Of a stretch of 15,988 nucleotides of DNA, positions 6,740 to 13,607 are shown piece by piece (within the stretch, counting starts at the first letter, position 1; each line of letters starts with the position of its first letter). This DNA comes from Desulfuromonadaceae bacterium (GTDB lineage Bacteria; Desulfobacterota; Desulfuromonadia; Desulfuromonadales; Geopsychrobacteraceae), in NCBI GenBank assembly GCA_016744555.1, contig JADGED010000021.1:2810-18797 (forward strand), in the 5' to 3' direction. The translations under genes and the position numbers were made by a program. Below the pieces are notes generated by a model. It was given only the letters and a program-made list of their open reading frames with translations. It was not told the DNA's origin and did not search any database.

Positions 6740-7735
6740 TTACTGATCCATCACAATATGGGAATGATCACCAATATTCATCCGCCGAGGGGAACCTATA
6801 AGATTAACCGCATCACCCAGTAATGATTGATCAAGCACCAGAGAACTTACCTTGTTATCGGCATTAATTATCGAATCACGGATGATACTATCTTCAATTA
6901 CACATCCAGCAGCAACAGAAACATTCGGGCCTAAAATCGAATTTTTAATGACCGCACCTTCTTCAATATGTACAGGTTCAATCAATACCGTATTTTCAAC
7001 CTCGCCATGAATATGGTGCCTCCCCTTTAAGAGAAAACGATTAGTCTCTAGCAAGGTTTCTGGCTTACCACAGTCAAGCCATGCATCAATTTCTGGCGCT
7101 TTAAACTTACTCCCGCTACCAATCATCCGCATAAATACCGAAGGGAGGTAATACTCCCCCTTTACCGTTTCACCGGCGGCGACGGTGGCCTCAATTGCTT
7201 CGATAAATCCGGCACCATCTTTCAAGTAATAAAGGCCAACCTGTGCCAGTCTAGAAATGGGAGTATCGGGTTTTTCAACCATATCGACAATAGTATCACC
7301 ATCTAGGACATTGACCCCAAAACGCTGATAATCTTCAACCTCTTTTGAGTAGATTAAGCCATCAGCATTACTGCACAGCGCTGGAATTGCAGCGAGATCA
7401 GTGACAAAGATAGTATCGTTAAATACCACCAGCAAATCGTCGCCAGCATTAATCGATGGAGCCGCCAGTGCCACGGCGTGAGCTGGCCCTAAGCGCTCTT
7501 TTTGCACATAATAACTACAGTTCAATGCAGGGAATTTTGCCGCCATAAAATCAGCGACCTGCTGCCCATTTTCATCAATAATAAAAATGTATTCTTCGAC
7601 ATCGACACTTTGTAAGCGTTCAACAATGTGCTCAAGCACAGTTTTTCCAGCAACACTCACCAACGATTTAGCTTTGGTGTGGGTGTGGGGACGAAGACGT
7701 GTCCCTTTTCCGGCAACGGGTAGAATTGCTTTCAT
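6740..7735 (-). CDS. Sugar-1-phosphate nucleotidyltransferase with left-handed beta-helix tail
   Basis: A cytoplasmic enzyme, 331 residues, that joins an NTP and a sugar 1-phosphate to give an NDP-sugar and pyrophosphate. Residues 1-235 form the nucleotidyltransferase domain: the nucleotide-binding signature AGKGTRLRP (8-16), KAKSLVSVAGKTVLEHI, QKERLGPAHAV (78-88), FNDT with a metal-binding-type Asp107, VEKP (153-156) and DCGKPE (221-226). From about 243 onward, hexapeptide-like turns (VENTVLIEPVHIEEG, then AVIKNSILGPNVSVA) form a left-handed beta helix, as in RmlA-like and GlmU-like bifunctional enzymes. The sugar and base cannot be assigned. ATG at 7733-7735 has GGAGGG just upstream. It is the last gene of the yajQ-rimO cluster, 10 bases after the Gx transporter gene. 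Confidence 0.88.
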   Translation of the reverse strand: MKAILPVAGKGTRLRPHTHTKAKSLVSVAGKTVLEHIVERLQSVDVEEYIFIIDENGQQVADFMAAKFPALNCSYYVQKERLGPAHAVALAAPSINAGDDLLVVFNDTIFVTDLAAIPALCSNADGLIYSKEVEDYQRFGVNVLDGDTIVDMVEKPDTPISRLAQVGLYYLKDGAGFIEAIEATVAAGETVKGEYYLPSVFMRMIGSGSKFKAPEIDAWLDCGKPETLLETNRFLLKGRHHIHGEVENTVLIEPVHIEEGAVIKNSILGPNVSVAAGCVIEDSIIRDSIINADNKVSSLVLDQSLLGDAVNLIGSPRRMNIGDHSHIVMDQ

Positions 7736-7745
7736 GTTCCCTCCA

Positions 7746-8333
7746 TCAAGAATTGTTATTAGGGGTTTGCTGTTTTTTCAGCCCCGCAAAAATTGGGTGT
7801 TTATAGAGTGAGCCAAGGAGATAGTCGGCTGCTAAGCCATTAATAATACCACTAATCAAGGCAAACAGGAGAAAGAATGGCAATAACATCCAGATCGACG
7901 GGTGACGAATTACCACTAACCAAGCAATTAATAGCTGTCCCGTTACGTGCCCGATAGCACCGAGGATGGAAACTCCAACGGGGCCAATTTTCGGCTGCCA
8001 AAGCTTGTAACCGGCACTCATCATGGCATTAGCCGCCAGACCACCACCTAGGGATAGGAGAAATCCGGGTGAGAACATGCTGCCCAGCAACATGCTGCCA
8101 ATCATAATTCGTGCGATACTTACTATCCAAAGCGCCTGAATGCCGTAGCTGAACAAGGCGGTAAGAGCCAGAATATTTGCCAAACCAATTCGAAACCAAG
8201 GGATGGGGTTGGGCAGCAACACTTCGACGGTGTGCAGGGCTACAGCCATCGCAACAAACAGCGCCAACATCACCCGCCGTCGGGTATGCTCTAACTCCTG
8301 TGGATCAACGCCTGATGAAGTCATATTCCTCAT
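7746..8333 (-). CDS. Gx transporter family / heptaprenyl diphosphate synthase component I-like membrane protein
   Basis: A hydrophobic protein, 195 residues, with five or six membrane helices. It carries the family signatures NPIPWFRIGLANILALTAL (about 42-60), IARIMIGSMLLGSMFSPGFLLSLGGGLAANAMM (73-105) and GAIGHVTGQL (125-134). The family (Hpre_diP_synt_I) is named after a prenyl-diphosphate synthase subunit but looks like an ECF-type substrate-binding membrane subunit; its function is unsettled. It regularly occurs next to NusG-domain-II proteins, as here, where its start overlaps the end of that gene by 29 bases. An alternative ATG three codons in (8322-8324) has the better-spaced ribosome site (AGAGG nine bases upstream). 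No prenyl synthase or ApbE gene is in the window. Confidence 0.88.
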   Translation of the reverse strand: MRNMTSSGVDPQELEHTRRRVMLALFVAMAVALHTVEVLLPNPIPWFRIGLANILALTALFSYGIQALWIVSIARIMIGSMLLGSMFSPGFLLSLGGGLAANAMMSAGYKLWQPKIGPVGVSILGAIGHVTGQLLIAWLVVIRHPSIWMLLPFFLLFALISGIINGLAADYLLGSLYKHPIFAGLKKQQTPNNNS

Positions 8334-8697
8334 CCTCTACGTTATCGCCCTCTACCCTAATGACTAGTTGGTTTGGCACACAGGCGATCAAATCTCCACT
8401 ATGTTCTGCTCGCCCCATACTCATGCAAACTTTCCTTGCGCATGGTGAGCTGATAATTCGTGCCGCTCCATTTTCTATCTGCAAAACCGTGATTCCCAGC
8501 GGCCCCTCTAACTCTACCCGTTGATCTTGATCTAATGGCGCAACAAAAATTATTTTATCATTAGCACTAACAACGACCCGTGAACCACCTTTCTGTAGCA
8601 ATAGAACAGAAAACGATAGCACTACCGAGATAGTAACAACCACTAAGAGTTTACGGTCAAAAGGGGTTAAATATGCCAGCCAGCCGAGTGCTTTCAT
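8305..8697 (-). CDS. NusG domain II-containing protein
   Basis: The product is 130 residues. A short N-terminal cytoplasmic part is followed by one membrane helix (about 16-35) and a small beta-rich domain. The domain has VVVSANDKIIFVAPLDQDQRVELEGPLG, VLQIENGAARIISSPCARKVC, then GDLIACVPNQLVIRVEG. The C86-X4-C91 pair and the CVPNQLVIRV ending (Cys106) are the hallmarks of the NusG_II family, despite the absence of any NusG transcription domain. Such proteins are probably anchored with the domain outside the cytoplasm and often accompany Gx-transporter, ApbE or Rnf genes; the role is unproven. ATG at 8695-8697 is two bases from the rimO stop, so translation is probably coupled. The acidic end is encoded by the overlap with the next gene. 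Confidence 0.87.
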   Translation of the reverse strand: MKALGWLAYLTPFDRKLLVVVTISVVLSFSVLLLQKGGSRVVVSANDKIIFVAPLDQDQRVELEGPLGITVLQIENGAARIISSPCARKVCMSMGRAEHSGDLIACVPNQLVIRVEGDNVEDEEYDFIRR

Positions 8698-8699
8698 CG

Positions 8700-10040
8700 C
8701 TACTCTTCAATTATCTCACCGATCAAATCGTACTCTGAAGAGTCGGTGATCTCTAGTTGCACATATTCTCCGACGTCGGCGTGGCCGGAAGTAATGAGGT
8801 ATTGGCCATCAATATCTGGCGCTTGCCTGGAACTACGCCCCTTAAGTAATAAATCGGTCTCTTCGCTATAGCCCTCAATCAGTACCAATTCGGTTTTTCC
8901 TAGCATCGAACGATTATGGTTAAACGAGACCCGTGCCTGTGCCCGCATCAATTTTTTCAAGCGACTTTTTTTCGTCCGCGCTAACACTTGATTGGGAAGT
9001 TTTGCTGCTGAAGTGCCGTCCTCTTTGGAATAAGGAAAAACTCCTACCCGCTCAAAGTGACCAGCATTAACAAACTTGAACAACTTATCAAACTGCTCGA
9101 TAGTTTCACCGGGAAAACCAACGATAAAAGAGGTGCGCAGAGTTATGCCGGGGATTTCATCGTGGAGACGCTGAATCAACGCTCTGGTTTGCTCTTCATC
9201 AAGATGACGATTCATTTTGGTAAGAATTTCATCGTCAATGTGTTGCAAGGGCAAATCCAGGTAGTTGCAAATCTTTTTTTCGCTGCCAATAAGGTCGATC
9301 AATTCATCAGAAACCCCTTCTGGATACGCATATAAAAGGCGAATCCAGACGAGACCATCCACTTTCACTAGCTCTTTAAGTAGATTAACTAGTGTTGCTC
9401 CGTCACTGCGATCGGCACCATAAGCGGTAATATCTTGCGCAATTATGTTGATCTCGGTTACCCCTTGGGCGACCAAGTTTTCTGCTTCAGCAACCACCGA
9501 CGAGATACTGCGAGAACGCAACTTTCCACGTAGCTGGGGAATAATGCAGTAAGAACAGTGATTGGAACAACCCTCGGCGATTTTTATATAGCTGGTGTAA
9601 GCGGGAGAGGAATTAACCCGTGGCGTCTTGTCGTCATAGAGATAAACCGGGTCACCAACCACCTCAATCGGGTCGCTGTGACCAAGTTGCTGCTCAATCA
9701 AATCGACAATTTGCGCCCCTTCAGCGGTACCGATAAAGATATCGACCTCGGGCAATTGCTCTTTCAGTACTTTTTGATAGCGCTGCGGTAAACAACCGGC
9801 AACTGCCAACACCTTACAATTGCCAGCTTCTTTATAATCGGCGACCTCAAGGATAGTATCGACAGATTCTTCTTTGGCATCATTGATAAAAGCACAGGTG
9901 TTGATGATAATAATATCGGCCTGACTTTCATCAAGGGTAATTTCGTAACGATCCAGCGGGAAATGTCCCAACATTACTTCAGAGTCGACCAAATTTTTTG
10001 GACACCCGAGACTAGTCATACTTACTTTTAATTTTTCCAC
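8700..10040 (-). CDS. rimO: Ribosomal protein S12 methylthiotransferase RimO
   Basis: A radical-SAM enzyme of 446 residues that methylthiolates an aspartate of ribosomal protein S12. The N-terminal UPF0004 domain carries the three cluster cysteines C13 (SLGCPKNLVDSE), C49 (INTCAFI) and C83 (AGCLPQRY). The radical SAM domain carries C158-X3-C162-X2-C165 (EGCSNHCSYC) followed by IIPQLRGKLRSR. LDLPLQHIDDEIL, RTSFIVGFPGET and a C-terminal TRAM-like beta domain (about 377-446) complete the family order; LGCPKNLVDSE separates RimO from MiaB. The start is GTG (10038-10040), six bases after AGGA. An ATG overlapping it in another frame stops after four codons. The gene is eight bases downstream of yajQ. 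Confidence 0.97.
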   Translation of the reverse strand: MEKLKVSMTSLGCPKNLVDSEVMLGHFPLDRYEITLDESQADIIIINTCAFINDAKEESVDTILEVADYKEAGNCKVLAVAGCLPQRYQKVLKEQLPEVDIFIGTAEGAQIVDLIEQQLGHSDPIEVVGDPVYLYDDKTPRVNSSPAYTSYIKIAEGCSNHCSYCIIPQLRGKLRSRSISSVVAEAENLVAQGVTEINIIAQDITAYGADRSDGATLVNLLKELVKVDGLVWIRLLYAYPEGVSDELIDLIGSEKKICNYLDLPLQHIDDEILTKMNRHLDEEQTRALIQRLHDEIPGITLRTSFIVGFPGETIEQFDKLFKFVNAGHFERVGVFPYSKEDGTSAAKLPNQVLARTKKSRLKKLMRAQARVSFNHNRSMLGKTELVLIEGYSEETDLLLKGRSSRQAPDIDGQYLITSGHADVGEYVQLEITDSSEYDLIGEIIEE

Positions 10041-10048
10041 ATTACTTC

Positions 10049-10534
10049 CTAAGAGCGCATGTTCTCAAATTGCAGTTCAACCTCTAAATCTTCACCTTTG
10101 AGCATTTGCATCACAGCTTGCAAATCGTCAAGTTTCTTACCTGTCACCCGCACTTGATCGTCCATAATTTGTGCTTGAACTTTCAACTTAGTGCCCTTAA
10201 TCAACTTAACAATCTCTTTACCTTTTTCTTTACTAATCCCCTGAACCATTGTGGCACTAACCCGTACTGCGCCAGCAGAAGCGGTCTCTTCTTTGCCATA
10301 ATTGAAACATTTGGGAGAAACGTTGCGGCGTACTAGCTTAGCAATCAAAATATCCTTAATTGCCTGCAACTTATAATCATCAGCAGCCAAAATATCGAGA
10401 GTGTCTTTTCCCAGCGTGATCTCATTGGTCGTCCCCTTAAAATCGTAACGCTGCGAAACCTCTTTAATCGCCTGATTTACGGCATTATCAACTTCCTGAA
10501 GATCAACCTTAGAAACAATATCAAAACTTGGCAT
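10049..10534 (-). CDS. yajQ: YajQ family nucleotide/cyclic-di-GMP-binding protein
   Basis: The product is 161 residues, the standard length for the family. It starts MPSFDIVSKVDLQEVDNAV and continues with RYDFKGT, a LVRRNVSPK segment, VQGISKEKGKEIVKLIKGTKLKVQAQI and DDQVRVTGKKLDDLQAVM, all highly characteristic. YajQ proteins have two ferredoxin-like halves and bind nucleic acid or nucleotides; some bind cyclic di-GMP. The physiological role in this organism is unknown. ATG at 10532-10534 has AGGAG seven bases upstream. As the first gene of the cluster running to 6740, it has a promoter-like site upstream (10591-10618). Confidence 0.96.
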   Translation of the reverse strand: MPSFDIVSKVDLQEVDNAVNQAIKEVSQRYDFKGTTNEITLGKDTLDILAADDYKLQAIKDILIAKLVRRNVSPKCFNYGKEETASAGAVRVSATMVQGISKEKGKEIVKLIKGTKLKVQAQIMDDQVRVTGKKLDDLQAVMQMLKGEDLEVELQFENMRS

Positions 10535-10590
10535 TATTTTTCTCCTAATTCATTTATCTACAAACTTAATAAAGGCTAAATAATCGTGGA

Positions 10591-10618
10591 TTTATAACAC
10601 AAAACTGCAACAGAACAA
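10591..10618 (-). promoter_or_regulatory. Possible promoter for the yajQ-rimO operon
   Basis: On the minus strand TTGTTC (10613-10618), a 16-base spacer and TATAAA (10591-10596) resemble a sigma-70 promoter about 57 bases before the yajQ start. The -35 hexamer lies within a 7-base inverted repeat (see 10614-10634), which could be an operator. Confidence 0.4.
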
Positions 10619-10634
10619 TAGGTTCCATATTGTT
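10614..10634. promoter_or_regulatory. Palindrome overlapping the yajQ -35 region
   Basis: AACAATA (10614-10620) and TATTGTT (10628-10634) form a perfect 7-base inverted repeat around a 7-base centre. An 8-base palindrome TTGTACAA (10633-10640) overlaps its end. The position over the proposed -35 hexamer would suit a repressor site. No known regulator consensus is recognised. Confidence 0.3.
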
Positions 10635-10736
10635 GTACAATGCACCGACAAAAACACATACAGTTGAACATTGCCATCATGGTTAAAGACGTAATACGAT
10701 ACAGCTAACTATTTTAACTAAAAATCGCCCTTTAAT

Positions 10737-10768
10737 AAAAAACCCCAAGTCACAACAGAATTGGGGCG
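10737..10768 (-). terminator. Intrinsic terminator of the PEGA/DUF1566 cassette
   Basis: Read on the minus strand, CCCCAA (10761-10766), a 12-base loop and TTGGGG (10743-10748) form a stem followed directly by a run of six T (10737-10742). It lies about 45 bases past the stop of the PEGA-protein gene and separates that cassette from yajQ. Confidence 0.85.
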
Positions 10769-10812
10769 TTTCAACATTGTAAACTAGGGCAGAATCTAAA
10801 TTTTACATCTAC

Positions 10813-12204
10813 CTAAAATTCTTCCATCAAATCGTTTACACTTTCAGCATCATAAATAAGAGAGTCAATACTTTCAGCGTACCGCTGTCTTACAGTTTTC
10901 AAGCAAACTTCTCGCTCACGTTCCCATCGGGAAAGTGCTGCCGGATATTCTGCTACTGTTTTTTCCCACTGACGTTCTTGCCGAGCACATGACTTACGGC
11001 GTTTTTCAGCTTTTTCCCGCTTAGCCGCCCGCTCATTGCGAGCAGCTTCAGCTTCAGAAATTTCTTCACAATCGTAGCACTTGTAACTCAGCAAGATAAG
11101 TGGTTCGAAATAATGGCAAGTAAATTTGGCAGCAGGCTTATGTGGCTCGCCGTCGCTACATCCCTTTAAATCGGCATTATAGTTTGCTGTAATCGGTAAT
11201 AATCGGGCCTGTAAACCATACCCTTCTATCTTATCCAGTGCTGATTTACCCGCAAAGCGCTTGTTGTTATTTTTGCTTTCTTCACTTGCCTTTATTCGAT
11301 CTTGATCTGCATCTATCGAATCAAGAAAATCATCATCTTCGAGAGTTTCTTCCGTTGCATCTAAAAGAGCCGCAAATTCATCTTCTTCAGGAGTTTTTTT
11401 AAGCACAATTGAAAACTCAGTTTGATCGGCAGAAAGGGCAATCCACTGTGTCTGTGGAACGTAACCTGCTTTTTTAACCCTAACTTGGTAACGCCCCTCC
11501 TTTAAACCAATACCGTTGTAATAAGCCGGCTTAATATTAACAATCTGCACAGTGGCATCAGACGGTTCTGGCTTTATACTTAAGGGGTAGAGAGCACTCT
11601 CTTTCAGCCAATCACGAACGGCTGACACATCGAAGGTAATTGTTTTTATTTCTCTACCCAGCATAGCAAGGAGTCTATCCATTGCGTCAGCTTCGTTTGC
11701 AGCCTTAAATAAGCGGATAGCATCTGGTTTAGCTATATATTTTTGTTCACCTAAGTAATTGTAATAAATCCAGCGACTCCAATCTGGACTTCCAGGAGTA
11801 TTAAAGCTCCACCCCTTACCGGGATATGACAGTGCTCCAAAGTCCACATCTATCAACAAACTTGACCGCGAGCCGAGCTCGTCACTTCGATAAGTTGCAG
11901 AGGAGCTGAACGGCAGCGCAAGAACGAGGTCTACAACTTTAATTTTACTTAGCACCTTAGCAGGAATCCGATGTGGCTCATATCTGCCCCCATCAACACT
12001 AATAAAAGCCCCAAGGGTATAACGGGCTTGCCCCTTGACAACAGGCTCACCCATCAAAGAATCGATAGAGTATTTGATCTCTAGATTTACATCAAAGCCA
12101 TTGTCATCTCGATTATGGTACTGCGTTTCAAACTGCTCCTCGATAGTTGCGGCACAGAGGTTTGTGGCGATAAGGATTAATACTATGAACCCTAAGTATT
12201 TCAT
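10813..12204 (-). CDS. Exported PEGA-domain protein with charged C-terminal region
   Basis: The product is 463 residues with a signal peptide (1-18, cleavage near CAA). Residues 30-190 are a beta-rich domain I do not recognise. It includes YTLGAFISVDGG, VVDLVLALPFSSSATYR and LIDVDFGALSYPGKGWSFN. A PEGA-type fold follows at about 209-270: IKPEPSDATVQIVNIKP, then GIGLKEGRYQVRVKKAGYVPQ and SIVLKK. Next come an acidic linker (273-300) and a C-terminal region with six cysteines (349, 363, 376, 379, 406, 434), a CYDC motif and an Ala/Glu/Arg/Lys coiled coil (382-440). PEGA domains usually sit on envelope proteins; the function here is unknown. The ATG abuts the TAG of the upstream gene, with AGGGA ten bases before, so the two are translationally coupled. 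Confidence 0.85.
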   Translation of the reverse strand: MKYLGFIVLILIATNLCAATIEEQFETQYHNRDDNGFDVNLEIKYSIDSLMGEPVVKGQARYTLGAFISVDGGRYEPHRIPAKVLSKIKVVDLVLALPFSSSATYRSDELGSRSSLLIDVDFGALSYPGKGWSFNTPGSPDWSRWIYYNYLGEQKYIAKPDAIRLFKAANEADAMDRLLAMLGREIKTITFDVSAVRDWLKESALYPLSIKPEPSDATVQIVNIKPAYYNGIGLKEGRYQVRVKKAGYVPQTQWIALSADQTEFSIVLKKTPEEDEFAALLDATEETLEDDDFLDSIDADQDRIKASEESKNNNKRFAGKSALDKIEGYGLQARLLPITANYNADLKGCSDGEPHKPAAKFTCHYFEPLILLSYKCYDCEEISEAEAARNERAAKREKAEKRRKSCARQERQWEKTVAEYPAALSRWEREREVCLKTVRQRYAESIDSLIYDAESVNDLMEEF

Positions 12205-13545
12205 CTATTTTACATCCCTGACGCAACGGACAAAATGATCAATATGCCTTTTTTTCTGTTCATACTTAACCTTGCACTCAGACACATCCAAGATTATCGG
12301 TTTTGCAAACAAACCTTTTTTATTAATACCCCATATATCGCCGCTAAAAATTCCACTATGTGGAAAGTGCAGTCTTTTTTCAAAGTTGCACGGCAAGATA
12401 TCGACAAAATCAGCCGTGGTTGGCAAGCGCCAGTCATCGTAACCACCGATTTCTCGGCTAGAACAATACGATTTAGCTGAATCATAATTGGCAGTTCTAG
12501 CAATATTAAATGGCACAGAATGGTCTTCATCTCGACTATTAGGCATTGACTTTAAACGCGAATGAAAGGTGTCTTCCACCATAATTTTGCGCCCTTTGCC
12601 ACTAAAAACGGTGTAACTGTGATTAAAGAAAAAATCTAGCTGACCATCTGCTTCTGTGCGCACACAAACAGGAATTACCTTACTTTTTTTATAGCGACTA
12701 CCTAAAACAGATAAACCGTCAGACACGGCATATTTTGAATTTTTACTATAAGGTCTCCCATCCCAGCCCCAAAAGTCATCGCTGCCCAGAACCCAGACAT
12801 AATAACTTGATTTTTGCGGCCAATCGATATTGAGCGATTTTGCCCGCTTGTTACGCTCATAAACAGTCGAAAATTCTTTCATGGTTGGCACTCGCCAGTC
12901 TGCATATTCACCAATTACCAAATTGCTACAGTACGAATCAACTTCATATTCAGAGACGTAGTATTGAATGTAGGGGTTATCTACCCACCCATCATTGTAG
13001 ACTGGTGCTGACCAGGCAAGTCCAGTCGCAGCATCGTAAATCTGTTTTCTATTTCTTGCTATTTCTGCCGCCTCTTCACGGAACTTATCATCTTTGCTTT
13101 TTTCAGCTTGCTGTTCGGCAAGAACCCTTTGCTGCTCTGCTTCCACTTCACGCTGACGCTGCCTCTGCGCAGCTTGGCGCTTTTTTTCTGCCTGCAATTC
13201 AGCTTGGTAAGCAGCTTCAGAATTAGCTAAGTAGCTAATAGCTTGCTTGTAATATTTAGCCTCTTTACCGTTGGCCTCAACATACTTTTCCATAACCCTG
13301 TAAGCTTGAGCCTTTTTACCTGATTCAAACAGCGCTTTACCTTCGAAAAAGGCAAACGATTTTGGCAGCTTTGTTTTTGTCGCCTTAAGGTCGGCAATTG
13401 TATTTAACGCCTTGCCATATTCACCACCCTTTAATTCTTGAACAAGACGACTTTTAAGCATGTCGAGCTTAACTTCTGCCGATAGTGCATACAGGGGACC
13501 GGCAGATAAAAATAAACACATAACCATTAATAGTAGTTTTTTCAT
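12205..13545 (-). CDS. Exported protein with helical repeat domain and two Lcl_C (DUF1566)-type modules, paralog B
   Basis: The product is 446 residues. It has a signal peptide (1-20), an N-terminal helical domain (21-111; GKALNTIADLKA and FAFFEGKALFESGKKAQAY resemble TPR-like pairs), a Gln/Glu/Arg coiled coil (112-166), and two Lcl_C-like modules. Module 1 runs about 168-296 (DAATGLAWSAP, SYCSNLVIGEYADWRVPTMKEF, VCVR). Module 2 runs about 318-446 (RKIMVEDTF, SYCSSREIGGYDDWRLPTTADF, RCVRD). Cysteines 206/294 and 361/386/424/441 could form disulfides. The ATG at 13543-13545 is chosen because it opens a proper signal peptide; an in-frame GTG 11 codons earlier (13576-13578) lacks a ribosome site. 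Lcl_C modules are common in surface proteins, but no activity is known for this architecture. It follows paralog A by 62 bases. Confidence 0.86.
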   Translation of the reverse strand: MKKLLLMVMCLFLSAGPLYALSAEVKLDMLKSRLVQELKGGEYGKALNTIADLKATKTKLPKSFAFFEGKALFESGKKAQAYRVMEKYVEANGKEAKYYKQAISYLANSEAAYQAELQAEKKRQAAQRQRQREVEAEQQRVLAEQQAEKSKDDKFREEAAEIARNRKQIYDAATGLAWSAPVYNDGWVDNPYIQYYVSEYEVDSYCSNLVIGEYADWRVPTMKEFSTVYERNKRAKSLNIDWPQKSSYYVWVLGSDDFWGWDGRPYSKNSKYAVSDGLSVLGSRYKKSKVIPVCVRTEADGQLDFFFNHSYTVFSGKGRKIMVEDTFHSRLKSMPNSRDEDHSVPFNIARTANYDSAKSYCSSREIGGYDDWRLPTTADFVDILPCNFEKRLHFPHSGIFSGDIWGINKKGLFAKPIILDVSECKVKYEQKKRHIDHFVRCVRDVK

Positions 13546-13607
13546 GCCTTCAATCCATTTATACGGTTGGTAGTTCACACTAACTAAATTTCAATCTAGA
13601 TATTTCA

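Noticed and set aside
8700..10040. RimO might be the related tRNA methylthiotransferase MiaB.
   Set aside because: The N-terminal LGCPKNLVDSE signature and overall length are those of RimO.
10030..10042. Four-codon ATG frame overlapping the rimO GTG start, possibly a translational attenuator.
   Set aside because: A sequence this short can arise by chance when an A precedes TGTG. Nothing else supports regulation.
10679..10708. Nine-codon ATG frame on the plus strand between the PEGA cassette and yajQ.
   Set aside because: It has no ribosome site and no neighbouring plus-strand gene, so it is most likely chance.
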